64,000 nucleotides of DNA from Bacteroidales bacterium (GTDB lineage Bacteria > Bacteroidota > Bacteroidia > Bacteroidales > Marinilabiliaceae). Under the pieces are notes generated by a model, which saw only the letters and a program-made list of their open reading frames with translations, did no database searches and had not been told where the DNA came from. The DNA lies in the NCBI GenBank assembly GCA_004552385.1, contig SFOL01000001.1, positions 1 to 64,000 on the forward strand, read 5' to 3'. This document shows positions 1 to 8,852 of the stretch, in pieces (position 1 is the first letter of the stretch; every line of letters begins with the position of its first letter). Made by a program: the position numbers and the translations under genes.

Positions 1-110
1 AAAAACATCTCCTATTTCGCTAATTTTCAGCTTGTTATATATAGCTAAATTATGTGCGTGATTTGGTCGAACTCACGTTAAATAGAAAAATAAACACATA
101 ACAAAATGAC

Positions 111-161
111 AAAGAACAAAGCTCACCCCTTCAGTGAAGGAGGGGGTGAGCTTTGTTCTTT
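111..161. terminator. Bidirectional hairpin terminator
   Basis: A perfect 19-bp inverted repeat pairs 111-129 with 143-161 around a 13-base loop. It lies just beyond the stop codon of the SAH-hydrolase-like gene on the minus strand, so it most likely ends that transcript. The T-rich flank on either side means it could also stop transcripts arriving from the left. Bases 1-105 are AT-rich and show no gene. Confidence 0.75.
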
Positions 162-186
162 TAAGTCGTTACGAAGAGAGGCTAAG

Positions 187-834
187 TCACTTTTCCGCAT
201 TAAAGCCTATCAGGCGGCGGATGCTCTCCACATCGGGGCTTGCCAGCGACATCCCGACCCTATCGGACACCGAGACCCAATCCACACGGCCGCGGACTGT
301 GCGAAGCAGCTCCACGAGTTCGAACGTCTCATCGCCTGCCTCCGAATAGTCTTTCTGATAGAGTTCCGAATCATGCGCGAACTTAACCCCCTCGCCTATG
401 AGCAGAGTTAGGCGTCCGGCCTCGTCAATAACGGCATCGGGGCCTTTGCCGTCGGCAAAAGCCAACGCCTTGCGAGCGCACCACCAGAACTCGGCGTAGC
501 TCGTCGTGTCCCATGCAAAAATGGAAATCTTCTGGTGGGCGATAAGCGCGGCCAACGGGTCCATGACGTCGGAATTGGCATCTTCGGGGCATATACGCAC
601 ATCGGCCCCGAGCGCGACGAGGGTCTGCGCAAAAGCGACAGAGCGCGGAGCGACCCTGACGGAGCAGGCCACTCGAAGCCCCTTTAGCGGACTGCGCCCT
701 TCGTACTCACGTCGAAGAGCCTCAAAGTCGGCAAGTTCCTCCTTTGCCGCATCCATCAGTTCGCCGCCCTGCTCATATAGCCCGTCATCGGCTATCTTGT
801 ATGTGTAGTCGGTCCTGTCTACGTACTCAAACAT
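187..834 (-). CDS. Truncated, degenerate adenosylhomocysteinase-like protein
   Basis: A 215-aa protein. Residues 49-150 follow the substrate-domain core of S-adenosylhomocysteine hydrolase: the LKGLRVA stretch, then LVALGADVR, then FAW, a paired WWC, and LTLLI-GVK. Real SAH hydrolases are about 430-470 aa and have an NAD-binding Rossmann domain; that whole half is absent. Key catalytic positions also look lost. The CLHMT signature reads CSVRV, so its His and Thr are gone, and the DDGGD signature reads DEAGR. It is therefore unlikely to hydrolyse SAH and may bind a nucleoside or be a regulatory relic. A close -7 promoter (862-869) and its own terminator make it a single-gene transcript. The family assignment is from sequence resemblance; no function is claimed. 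Confidence 0.6.
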   Translation of the reverse strand: MFEYVDRTDYTYKIADDGLYEQGGELMDAAKEELADFEALRREYEGRSPLKGLRVACSVRVAPRSVAFAQTLVALGADVRICPEDANSDVMDPLAALIAHQKISIFAWDTTSYAEFWWCARKALAFADGKGPDAVIDEAGRLTLLIGEGVKFAHDSELYQKDYSEAGDETFELVELLRTVRGRVDWVSVSDRVGMSLASPDVESIRRLIGFNAEK

Positions 835-861
835 AATGCGAGTGTCTTGGTTCTATGCGGG

Positions 862-869
862 CAAAGGTA
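862..869 (-). promoter_or_regulatory. -7 promoter element of the SAH-hydrolase-like gene
   Basis: The minus strand reads TACCTTTG, an exact match to the Bacteroidetes -7 consensus TAnnTTTG, about 28 bases before the ATG. No convincing -33 TTTG is seen at the usual distance. The predicted leader is about 20 bases, too short for a riboswitch. Confidence 0.5.
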
Positions 870-878
870 TCAAATAAA

Positions 879-942
879 TCAGTCCCGCGGAAAAACGGGA
901 GCGCCTAAGCTTACTGGCGCACCCGCCTTGCCGCGGGACTGA
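879..942 (-). terminator. Long nested hairpin at the end of the xylan locus
   Basis: The 12-bp arms 879-890 and 931-942 are perfect complements. Inside the roughly 40-base loop a second 5-bp stem (901-905 with 916-920) forms. It lies 17 bases beyond the GH43 stop codon and is followed on the minus strand by a T-rich stretch, so it should end the second xylan transcript. The long, branched loop is unusual for a plain intrinsic terminator. Confidence 0.65.
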
Positions 943-958
943 CATACGAGACTGCCGA

Positions 959-1927
959 CTAATCCATTCCGTCAATGGTCACTATGTCGCCATTCTCGTC
1001 ATACTTCAGCTCGCAGACCTTGAGGCTGCGCAGCCACGTCTTGCCGCCGCTCGGCACGCAGTCATGATGGAAGAGCCACCACTTGCCCTCGTACTCCACA
1101 ATGCAGTGGTGGGTGGTCCACCCTACCACGGGCGTCAGGATGACTCCGCGGTACGTGAACGGCCCCATGGGGCTGTCGCCCACGGCGTAGCAGAGCATGT
1201 GCGAGTCGCCCGTAGAGTAGGAGTAGTAATACTTCCCATTATACTTATGCATCCACGAGGCCTCAAAGAACCTGTGCGGATCCGACGCCTTCATCGGCGT
1301 GCCGTCGGCATTGAGAATTTTGACGTCGACCGGCGCCTGCGCGAACTGCTTCATGTCGTCGGACAATATGGTGACCTTAGGGCAGAGGGCGGGTTCATCG
1401 CCCTCGGGCAAGATGGCCGACTCGAGAGCCTTGTTGTCGCGATAGCGCTGAAGCTGCCCACCCCAGAGTCCGCCGAAGTAGACATAAAACTTTCCGCCGT
1501 CCTCAAAGACGCACTGGTCGATACTGTAACTGCCGCGTATGGGGTCGGGCTCGGGGATGAAAGGTCCCTCGGGGCGGTCGGCTATGGCCACGCCCATGCG
1601 AAAGATGTCGTTCTGATCCTTGAGCGGGAAGTAGAGGTAGAACTTGCCGTCTTTGCCCTTGGCGCAGTCGCAGTCCCAAAGCTGCCGCCCATGCCAAGGG
1701 ATGTCTTTCGTGTCGAGGATCACGCCATGGTCAACCACCGGGGCGGTCATAGGGTCGCCCTCAATGGAGAAGACGTGATAGTCCTTCATGTTGAAGTGGT
1801 CGCCATTGTCGTTTTCGGGAATTCCGCTCTCCCAGTCGTGAGACGGGTATATGTACAGTTTGCCGTCCCAGACGTGAGCGGAAGGGTCCGCCATATAGTC
1901 GTTCGGTACGAGGTATCTTTTTTTCAT
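959..1927 (-). CDS. GH43 glycosidase (beta-xylosidase / arabinofuranosidase type)
   Basis: A 322-aa five-bladed beta-propeller glycoside hydrolase of family 43. The three acidic residues of the family are visible: Asp14 in the N-terminal ADPSAH motif (general base), Asp137 in the SIDQC stretch (pKa modulator) and Glu222 in the FFEASW stretch (general acid). There is no signal peptide, so it should work in the cytoplasm on xylo- or arabinoxylo-oligosaccharides brought in by the symporter encoded two genes upstream. It is the last gene of the second xylan transcript, 57 bp after the GH10 gene. The choice between xylosidase and arabinofuranosidase cannot be made from sequence alone. Confidence 0.88.
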   Translation of the reverse strand: MKKRYLVPNDYMADPSAHVWDGKLYIYPSHDWESGIPENDNGDHFNMKDYHVFSIEGDPMTAPVVDHGVILDTKDIPWHGRQLWDCDCAKGKDGKFYLYFPLKDQNDIFRMGVAIADRPEGPFIPEPDPIRGSYSIDQCVFEDGGKFYVYFGGLWGGQLQRYRDNKALESAILPEGDEPALCPKVTILSDDMKQFAQAPVDVKILNADGTPMKASDPHRFFEASWMHKYNGKYYYSYSTGDSHMLCYAVGDSPMGPFTYRGVILTPVVGWTTHHCIVEYEGKWWLFHHDCVPSGGKTWLRSLKVCELKYDENGDIVTIDGMD

Positions 1928-1984
1928 ATCTTATTACAATATAACAGATTACACAATCAACCTTGCAACAGTCGGTTAATAGAC

Positions 1985-3112
1985 TCAGTTTGCAGCTCCG
2001 TCGGCAAGTATGTCACGGACAAAGGGCTTAGGCTCACCGTCGCGGTCGAAGAGCAACGGATAATCCGTGCGGCCAAGCACGGGGAAGTCGTTCTTCCACG
2101 AGTCGCCGTCTCTGACACCCCAAACCGTCACTCGCTTTATGTCCGCCGAGCGGCTGATGAATATATCCCAGAACATGCGCATACGTGTGTTCCACACCGC
2201 GCTGATGCTGTCAGAGAGTCCGGAGCGGAACGGGTCAATATCCAGCTTTGCGGAGGGTAGCGAGTCGCCAACCGTCACGTCGGCGCTCTGCGTGACCGTG
2301 GGCAGCGCGCCCATGTCCCATTCCGTTATCATGACCGGCAATCCGATTTTCTTAAAATCGTCAAGCGTTTGAACCACAGACGCCGAGTCGGGATAGTCAA
2401 TCCCCATGTGCCCCTGGAGCCCCATGGCGTCAAGGCGGATCCCGCGGCTCCTGATGGAGTCGATGAGTGCCAGGTAGCCGGCGCGTCGGCCGGGGTTGGT
2501 CATGCCGTAGTCGTTTATGTAGATCTCGGCATCCGGGTCGATCTGATGCGTGAGCTCAAGGGCCTCATAGATGAAGTTGTAGCCCAAGGCGCGCGAATAG
2601 GGGCTGTCTCTCAGCCCGCCGTCCTCGACGATGACCTCATTACACACGTCCCAGCCCTTCACGCGCCCTTTGTACCTGCCGACGACGGTCTTAATGTGGT
2701 CAACCATACGCTGGCGCAAGACCTCGGCGGAGACCTCGTTGCCTGCGGAGTCCACAAAAAACCAGGGGGCTGCCATAGAGTGCCACACCAGGCAATGGCC
2801 AATGACCTCCATGCCGTTGGCCTCGGCGAAAGCCATGAGGCTGTCAGCTCCGGCGAAGTCGTAACGCCCCTCCTCGGGGTGTATGTATTGGCACTTCATG
2901 ACGTTCTCCGCCACGATGGAGTTAAAATGCCTCTTAATGATGGCCGTACCCACTGAGTCGCGGCCCGCCATCTGCTCGCCATTTGCGGCTACGCCAATGG
3001 TGAAACGGTCGCCCACCACATCTTTGAGCCCCGGCTGTACCGGAGCTGCGCACGAGGCCAGCGCGATGGAAGCAACGGCGGGGGCCAAACGTCTGAAACT
3101 AATCAATTTCAT
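1985..3112 (-). CDS. GH10 endo-beta-1,4-xylanase, lipoprotein
   Basis: A 375-aa family 10 xylanase with no binding modules. The lipobox LASC places the lipidated Cys at residue 21. The following residues (AAPVQPG) lack the acidic run that sends Bacteroidetes lipoproteins to the surface, so a periplasmic location is likely. The acid/base is Glu159 in the WDVCNE motif and the nucleophile is Glu264 in the ITEWD motif. Length is normal for a single-domain GH10. It would cut imported xylo-oligosaccharides before cytoplasmic uptake, complementing the larger surface GH10 at 10795-13197. Gap to the upstream MFS gene is 30 bp. Confidence 0.93.
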   Translation of the reverse strand: MKLISFRRLAPAVASIALASCAAPVQPGLKDVVGDRFTIGVAANGEQMAGRDSVGTAIIKRHFNSIVAENVMKCQYIHPEEGRYDFAGADSLMAFAEANGMEVIGHCLVWHSMAAPWFFVDSAGNEVSAEVLRQRMVDHIKTVVGRYKGRVKGWDVCNEVIVEDGGLRDSPYSRALGYNFIYEALELTHQIDPDAEIYINDYGMTNPGRRAGYLALIDSIRSRGIRLDAMGLQGHMGIDYPDSASVVQTLDDFKKIGLPVMITEWDMGALPTVTQSADVTVGDSLPSAKLDIDPFRSGLSDSISAVWNTRMRMFWDIFISRSADIKRVTVWGVRDGDSWKNDFPVLGRTDYPLLFDRDGEPKPFVRDILADGAAN

Positions 3113-3142
3113 CTATAGATATCTGATAAGGTTATTACACTT

Positions 3143-4531
3143 CTACTTGCGATGCCGAGCCTCTACCTCGGCGTTAATCTTGTCAATGACGTCATCTTCA
3201 AGCTCATACCTTGAGATGATGAGCATGGCGAGGACGAGGAGTGCGGCGGGGATTACGCACACGAGCCAAAGGATGCCCTGCTCGGCAAACGGCGTCTGAG
3301 CCGTCGGGTTTTCGCCGTCGAAACCAACATAGGCGAGCACGAGGCCCGGCACGACGCCGCCAAGGGCCATACCGGCTTTAAAGAATATGCCGGTGAGGGC
3401 GTTCACGATGCCGGATATGCGCTTGCCGCTCTTCCACTCGCCGTAGCTTATGACCTCGGGCACGAGGGCCCACATGTAGCCAGTGGCCACGATGACGCCG
3501 GTGGACTTGATGAACTGCGCCACCATGACGAGCCAAATCTGGGTCTTGAACGCGTCTATCATGGAGACGGCGTAGAGTATGCCCATGCCGAGAATGGCTA
3601 TGCTGAGGAAGACGTAGAACATATTCTTCTTGCCGAGCTTGCGCTTGATGAGCGGCACGAGGGGCATGAAAATGAACGCCGGCGCCGAGCCGAGGCCCAT
3701 GAAGAGGGCCATATACTCCGGGGCGTGGACATTATAGACCATGTAATACGACCCAGCTGAGTTGCCGACCGACATCATGGCGAAAGCCGTTATGAAGAAG
3801 AAGGCGATGACGCGCAGCGGCCTGTTGCGGACGAACTCCATAAAGAGGTCGGAGAGCTTCACGTTGTCGGCCTCGGCGCTGTCCATCACCACCCTCTCCT
3901 TGCACTGCGAGAAGCAGAAGAGAAGCAAGGCGAGCCCCACCACGGCGTAGATGGTCATGGTGGTGAACCATGCGCTGGCCGAGGCGGCTGTGTTCGTCTG
4001 CCCGTCGGGCGAGAGGTACGCCACGAGAATAGGTATGCCAGACGCCACGGCGAGGCCGCCGCAGTTGGCCATGAACATCCTGACCGACGTCAGTATCGTT
4101 ATCTCGCCCGTGTCTCGCGTCAGGCTGGCGTTGAGAGCACCGTATGGCACGTTGATGAGCGTGTAGCACATGGACATCCCGACGTAGGTGACGTAGGCGT
4201 AGGCCACCGAGCCGTGGAATCCGTTCCAGAAGCAGAGTATGGCGAAGCCTGTCAGAGGGATGCCGCCAAAGACGAGGTAGCTACGGTACTTGCCCAGGCT
4301 CGGCGTGACGCGGTCGACAAACGTCCCCACGAGAGGGTCCCACGCCACGTCCACCAGACGGACGATAAGGAACATGAACGCCGCCACCTTAGGGTCGAGA
4401 CCATAGACGTTGGTGTAAAAGAACAGCAGGTACATGCAAATGGTCTGGTAGATAAGGTTCTGAGCCAGATCTCCAGAGCCGAAGCCTATCCGCTGCAGCC
4501 AGTTGAGCTTATAAAAACCGTTGTTTTCCAT
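3143..4531 (-). CDS. GPH-family sugar:cation symporter
   Basis: A 462-aa polytopic membrane protein of the major facilitator superfamily, with about 12 predicted hydrophobic helices. It begins with the GPH (glycoside-pentoside-hexuronide) pattern: GFGSGDLAQN in helix 1, then RLVDVAWDPLVG with the conserved Asp residues, then a VDR loop and GKYRSYLV. Relatives include XynT/XylP-like transporters of xylosides. In this locus it most likely carries xylo-oligosaccharides, possibly glucuronate-bearing, across the inner membrane to the cytoplasmic GH43. It lies between the esterase and GH10 genes with short gaps on both sides. Confidence 0.88.
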   Translation of the reverse strand: MENNGFYKLNWLQRIGFGSGDLAQNLIYQTICMYLLFFYTNVYGLDPKVAAFMFLIVRLVDVAWDPLVGTFVDRVTPSLGKYRSYLVFGGIPLTGFAILCFWNGFHGSVAYAYVTYVGMSMCYTLINVPYGALNASLTRDTGEITILTSVRMFMANCGGLAVASGIPILVAYLSPDGQTNTAASASAWFTTMTIYAVVGLALLLFCFSQCKERVVMDSAEADNVKLSDLFMEFVRNRPLRVIAFFFITAFAMMSVGNSAGSYYMVYNVHAPEYMALFMGLGSAPAFIFMPLVPLIKRKLGKKNMFYVFLSIAILGMGILYAVSMIDAFKTQIWLVMVAQFIKSTGVIVATGYMWALVPEVISYGEWKSGKRISGIVNALTGIFFKAGMALGGVVPGLVLAYVGFDGENPTAQTPFAEQGILWLVCVIPAALLVLAMLIISRYELEDDVIDKINAEVEARHRK

Positions 4532-4588
4532 CGGTTATACTGAGTAACTTGATTTATTTATTTTTTGATTGACGCTTTTGGGGCGCGG

Positions 4589-6250
4589 TCACTTCGTTTT
4601 GATAGACTTCATAGCATTGGCGGCTCGCACACCGACAGTCTTCTTATTGAGTGGATGTATGTCGTTCCACTCGCCAAGGTCGCGTGCGGGGGCGAGAGCC
4701 GCGTACGGGTCGGCGGCGGCCACCTCGGCCTGCATGTCCTGGAATCTGCGCAGCCAGGGCTTGACCGGCTTCTCGAAGTCCGCGAGTTCTACTATGACGA
4801 ACTTCATCTTGGGGTTGGCGAAGAGGCTGCGCCAATTGGCCATCATGCCGTTAATGAGGGTGCGGTACTCGCCCTCGCGTCCCACATTGCTCTCGCCCTG
4901 ATACCAGAGCGCGCCTGCGAAACGCATGCCGTCAAGCGGTGCCACCATGGCGTTGTAAAGCACAGTCGGGGTGTAGAAGAAGAATGGTACACCAGGCTTG
5001 GCGGGCATAGGCACTGCATATGTGTGCCTCCACTCGTCGTCAAGGTCAATCTTGCTGACATTCATGCCTTCCAGCCACCTGTTGCCGCCGAAGAAGATGC
5101 CGCGGTACTTGTCCGCCACGAAAGCAGGTGCGCCGTTCTGGCTGACAAGTCGTACGGCTATGACGTTTTTGCCCGCATGGAGCACTCCCTGTGGAATGTC
5201 GTATATGCGCGGTGGGTACTGGTAATACGTCACTCCCACCTTGACGCCGTTGACCCACACCTCGTCGGCATCTACAAGGGTGCCAAGGCGGAGCGTGGCC
5301 TGCAAAGAGGCCTGGCTGCCCGAGACCTCAATGGTCTTACGGAACCAGTGCGCCCCGTTGAGAGCGCGTACGGAGTCATGCCCCCAGGAGTCGGACGTCG
5401 CCATGACGGACTCCCACTTCGAGTCGTCGAAACTCTCAGCCTTCCAATCTTGCCCGATGGCGGCCTCTTTGGCGGCGAGCACGGTCTCCCACCTGTCGCC
5501 CGCAGCCTTGCCGTAATCGTCGACCGCCTTACGGTAGGCGTCATCGGCAGCCACGTCGAGCTGGTTGACCGGCAAGACGAAACCGTCGGCAAGAAGTTGC
5601 TCACGGCTCATCCACGCCTCAATGGGCGATCCGCCCACCGCGGCCTCCACCACACCGACCGCCATGCCGGGCTTGGCAGCTCGCATCTCGCGGGCGAAGA
5701 AGTAGGCGCAGGCCGAGAAGTCTGCCGAAGTCTCAGGGTCGAGCGACTTCCAGCCGTCAGTCTCTACCTCTGTGGCGGGGCCGGAGAATGAGGCAGTCGG
5801 CCGGACCTTGAGCATTCGCACATTTCTATCTACCGTGCCGTTGATCTCCATGGCGTATTTATCCATGACCCGGCGTACGGGCAGCTCCATATTGCTCTGG
5901 CCGGAACACAGGTAGACGTCGCCCACCATCACGTCGGTGAGCCTGACGTCGCCAAGCTCCATGACGAATGGGCCTCCCTCCTTGAGGGCGGGCAGCGTAA
6001 CGGTCCACTTGCCGTCGTCGCCAGCCGTGACACTCTGCTTTCGGAGCCTCTGGCCCGCTTTGGTTATTGGTGATGCTCCATCAAACGCCACCTCGAAAAC
6101 CTCACCCGCGTCGGCAGTGCCTCGGAGCGTAACCTCTTGTCCGCGCTGTATGACCATTCCGCTCGTCAGCCAGGCCGCAGGCGTGACGGCTGCATGGAGC
6201 GGCATGGCAGCCACAAGAGCCACGGACATTATAATTGTCGTGTACCTCAT
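4589..6250 (-). CDS. Sialate O-acetylesterase-family carbohydrate esterase
   Basis: A 553-aa secreted SGNH-fold esterase with a signal peptide ending near the AHA-A junction at residue 20. Block I is SGQSNM with the nucleophile at Ser119; the DIHP block near the C-terminus supplies the catalytic His532. Between them, at about residues 265-380, lies a beta-sandwich insert (WFRKTIEV to GKNVIAVRL) typical of the larger members of the sialate 9-O-acetylesterase family. In a xylan locus the likely substrate is acetyl groups on xylose rather than sialic acid. It is co-transcribed with the GH115 gene, 41 bp apart. Substrate is inferred from context. Confidence 0.85.
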   Translation of the reverse strand: MRYTTIIMSVALVAAMPLHAAVTPAAWLTSGMVIQRGQEVTLRGTADAGEVFEVAFDGASPITKAGQRLRKQSVTAGDDGKWTVTLPALKEGGPFVMELGDVRLTDVMVGDVYLCSGQSNMELPVRRVMDKYAMEINGTVDRNVRMLKVRPTASFSGPATEVETDGWKSLDPETSADFSACAYFFAREMRAAKPGMAVGVVEAAVGGSPIEAWMSREQLLADGFVLPVNQLDVAADDAYRKAVDDYGKAAGDRWETVLAAKEAAIGQDWKAESFDDSKWESVMATSDSWGHDSVRALNGAHWFRKTIEVSGSQASLQATLRLGTLVDADEVWVNGVKVGVTYYQYPPRIYDIPQGVLHAGKNVIAVRLVSQNGAPAFVADKYRGIFFGGNRWLEGMNVSKIDLDDEWRHTYAVPMPAKPGVPFFFYTPTVLYNAMVAPLDGMRFAGALWYQGESNVGREGEYRTLINGMMANWRSLFANPKMKFVIVELADFEKPVKPWLRRFQDMQAEVAAADPYAALAPARDLGEWNDIHPLNKKTVGVRAANAMKSIKTK

Positions 6251-6291
6251 AATAGTAATTAGCTAAATACGTGAATAAACGCCGTTTTTCT

Positions 6292-8796
6292 TTACTCTCT
6301 TATGGTGACAGGCGTGGACGGCGCGCCCAGATAAGAAGGCTTAAGCCCCCCCATGTCTATCATGACTTTCTGGAGCACCATGGCGTCATCAACAGGGCGT
6401 ATTCGTATGGTGTGGCGCCCGGCCGACACCTTTTCAAGCTTCTGCCCCACTATGATGGCATTCTCGCCCACCCACTTGCGCCATGTTTCCTCGTCGAGGG
6501 CCCCGTTGATAGGCACCCAGCCCTCGCCCATGCCGGCGTTGAGGCTTAGCGTTTTTTGCCCGCCGCCATAGTCATCGCCGCCGCCATACAGGCCGTGGAC
6601 GTCAATCTCATGCTCCGTCCCCCCGTCAATCGAGACGGCGAGTTTATGGCCGTTGCCGGCGTAGTTGAGCGTGGGGCTGAGCACGACTTGCAGCTTTGGC
6701 TCGCCGTTGCTTGAGAACTCCACGTCATACTCCACCCATGTGGATGGCGTGACGGACCTGGCGGTCAGAGCCGACCCCGTCCGCCCAAGGTTGGGGACGA
6801 GCGTCCAGTCGCCACTGCGGCGGCTTGGGTTCTCAGCGTCGAACGAGACATACCCGTCGCCCTCGACGTAGAGCATGGTCCCGCTCCTCGAGACGGAGTC
6901 CGTGCGCACGTACGCCACCGCCGGCATAACCTGAACCTCAGGCTGTTGCCAGTAAGTGTAGCCTATGTGGGTCTGGTCCATCATGTGGTTCCACTTGCCG
7001 CCGGCTATCTCCTTATTGTAATGGCGTGTCAGGAGCGAGTCGAGCTCGTAGAACGACTTTACCTTGTCGGCCCAGACATTGGCCCCGGCGTCGCCTTTTG
7101 AGGCAAGTCTCTTATTCATGGCCACCGAGTAGTACATGTCGTAAAGATTGGCGCATGCCACTATTGGGAAGAGCACCAGCTCGTCATAGGCGTCGGCATA
7201 CTCCTTGGGGAGCATATACCCCATTCTCAGAGCGCGGCTCTCCAGCTCCCTGTAGTCGTCGCGGACGCGTTTCCACTCGTCATAATTATCCAGGCTGTAG
7301 GTCTGGTCGTCGAGCATCTCGGGCGTCCTGCGGCTGTTGTATTTAGTGTAGAGGGCTATCATGTCGGCGATGTCATCGGCATGAGCCGCGCCGAATTGCG
7401 TCTTGCAGAAGTCGACAGTGTGCCGGCGGATGTCGGAGGCCTTAATCTTCTCGGGGTTCCAAGCCAGATCAAGGAAGAACTGGATGGGGTACTCCATAGG
7501 CTTAATGTCCCCGACATTGAGAATCCATATTTCCTTGACCCCGTGCCGATAGCAGAGCTCCATCTGGTCCCACATGCGCTCCACCTGGGTCACGTTGAGC
7601 CACTTATAGTTTCTTGGGTCGCCGACGTAGTCAACGTGGTAATACATGCCGTAGCCGCCTTTCCGCGGCTTGGCGTTAAGGTCTGGCAGGCGGCGGACAT
7701 TGCCCCAGTTGTCATCGCAGAGCAGGAGGGTTATGTCGTCGGGCACTCTCATGCCTTTCTCGTAATAGTCGAGCACCTCCTTGTAAAGGGCCCAGACCTG
7801 CGGCACCTTGGAGGCCTTCTTGCCAGTGACGTCGGCAATTATCTTACGCTGGCGATTGACGATCTTGGTGAGCAGGTCGATCTCCGTGCTTGCGCCCATG
7901 GGCTCGTCTCCGTCGCCGCGCATTCCGACGGTCACGATGGTCTCCCAGTCCTTACACCTCTCGATGCCCGTACGCCAGAACTTCTCGAGGTTCTCCTGGT
8001 TTGTCTTGAAGTTCCACGCGCCCACGCCCCTGCGCTTCCAGTCTTGCTGGGCGAGCGCCATCGGCTCATGGTGCGAGGTTCCCATTATGATGCCCATCTC
8101 GTTGGCCAGGGGGCCGTTCTCCTTGTCGTCGTCATAAAAGGCCGACGCCCACATGGCCGGCCACATGAAATTAGCCTTGAGGCGGAGCAGCAGCTCGAAT
8201 ACGTGCTCGTAGGCCTTATGGTTCACGCCGCCGAACTTGTCGAGGCACCACCATCCGAACGATGGCCACTCATCATTGATGAAGATGCCGCGATACTTAA
8301 CCTTAGGGCAACCATCGGTCGATTCTCCGCACTCCAGCGCCAGGTCCGACCTTTTTTGCACCGGCACGTCGGCCCACCACACCCATGGTGACACTCCGAG
8401 CCTCTCGCTTAGCGAGTAGATGCCATATATGGCGCCGCGCTTATCCGCCCCGGCAATCACCACCCGGCTCGGCTCGACCCTCAGGATGTGCTTCTCTGCC
8501 GAGTCTTTGAGAGCCACGTCCTCGACTCCGGACGCCTTAAAAAACTCGTCGCCATACTGGCTTATGACTATCTGCCCCCGCGAGGCATCGAGCTTATTGA
8601 CAATGTCAGGGCGGCGTCCGCACACCATCTCAATGTCGCCCGCCAGGCTGTTCACCGCGCGCAAGACGCCCTTGTCGGCCCGCGCCGACACGCATATCTC
8701 GGCAGGCCGGCCTCCGCTTATGACGCCGAAAGACTGGGCGAGAGTTGCGAGGGGAGCCACTGCGGCAAGCGCAACTATCGAAAGCAATTTGTTCAT
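6292..8796 (-). CDS. GH115 xylan alpha-1,2-glucuronidase
   Basis: An 834-aa secreted enzyme with a Sec signal peptide (residues 1-20, ending LAQ). The body matches family GH115: an N-terminal domain (to about residue 150), a TIM barrel carrying KYRGIFINDEWP, MWPAMWASAF, NWGNVRRLP and the HVDYVGDPRNYKW stretch, and a C-terminal beta-sandwich (IGYTYWQQPEVQVMP onward). Length is in the family range. GH115 removes glucuronic acid or its 4-O-methyl ether from internal and terminal xyloses, even on polymers. Its presence says the locus targets glucuronoxylan. It sits between the GH35-like and esterase genes in one transcript. Confidence 0.93.
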   Translation of the reverse strand: MNKLLSIVALAAVAPLATLAQSFGVISGGRPAEICVSARADKGVLRAVNSLAGDIEMVCGRRPDIVNKLDASRGQIVISQYGDEFFKASGVEDVALKDSAEKHILRVEPSRVVIAGADKRGAIYGIYSLSERLGVSPWVWWADVPVQKRSDLALECGESTDGCPKVKYRGIFINDEWPSFGWWCLDKFGGVNHKAYEHVFELLLRLKANFMWPAMWASAFYDDDKENGPLANEMGIIMGTSHHEPMALAQQDWKRRGVGAWNFKTNQENLEKFWRTGIERCKDWETIVTVGMRGDGDEPMGASTEIDLLTKIVNRQRKIIADVTGKKASKVPQVWALYKEVLDYYEKGMRVPDDITLLLCDDNWGNVRRLPDLNAKPRKGGYGMYYHVDYVGDPRNYKWLNVTQVERMWDQMELCYRHGVKEIWILNVGDIKPMEYPIQFFLDLAWNPEKIKASDIRRHTVDFCKTQFGAAHADDIADMIALYTKYNSRRTPEMLDDQTYSLDNYDEWKRVRDDYRELESRALRMGYMLPKEYADAYDELVLFPIVACANLYDMYYSVAMNKRLASKGDAGANVWADKVKSFYELDSLLTRHYNKEIAGGKWNHMMDQTHIGYTYWQQPEVQVMPAVAYVRTDSVSRSGTMLYVEGDGYVSFDAENPSRRSGDWTLVPNLGRTGSALTARSVTPSTWVEYDVEFSSNGEPKLQVVLSPTLNYAGNGHKLAVSIDGGTEHEIDVHGLYGGGDDYGGGQKTLSLNAGMGEGWVPINGALDEETWRKWVGENAIIVGQKLEKVSAGRHTIRIRPVDDAMVLQKVMIDMGGLKPSYLGAPSTPVTIRE

Positions 8797-8852
8797 AACA
8801 GGACAATTAAATATTCCCCGCCGAGCCTGCGCCCGACGATAGTAGTGACTAC

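Noticed and set aside
840..875. SAH or SAM riboswitch upstream of the SAH-hydrolase-like gene
   Set aside because: The predicted leader is only about 20 bases, too short for any known aptamer; the nearby hairpin lies upstream of the promoter.
1064..2260. 398-aa plus-strand open frame
   Set aside because: Antisense shadow of the GH43 and GH10 genes. Long opposite frames are common in GC-rich DNA, and it resembles no family.
4589..6250. Sialic-acid metabolism
   Set aside because: The esterase family name suggests sialate, but no sialidase, lyase or epimerase is present and all neighbours act on xylan.
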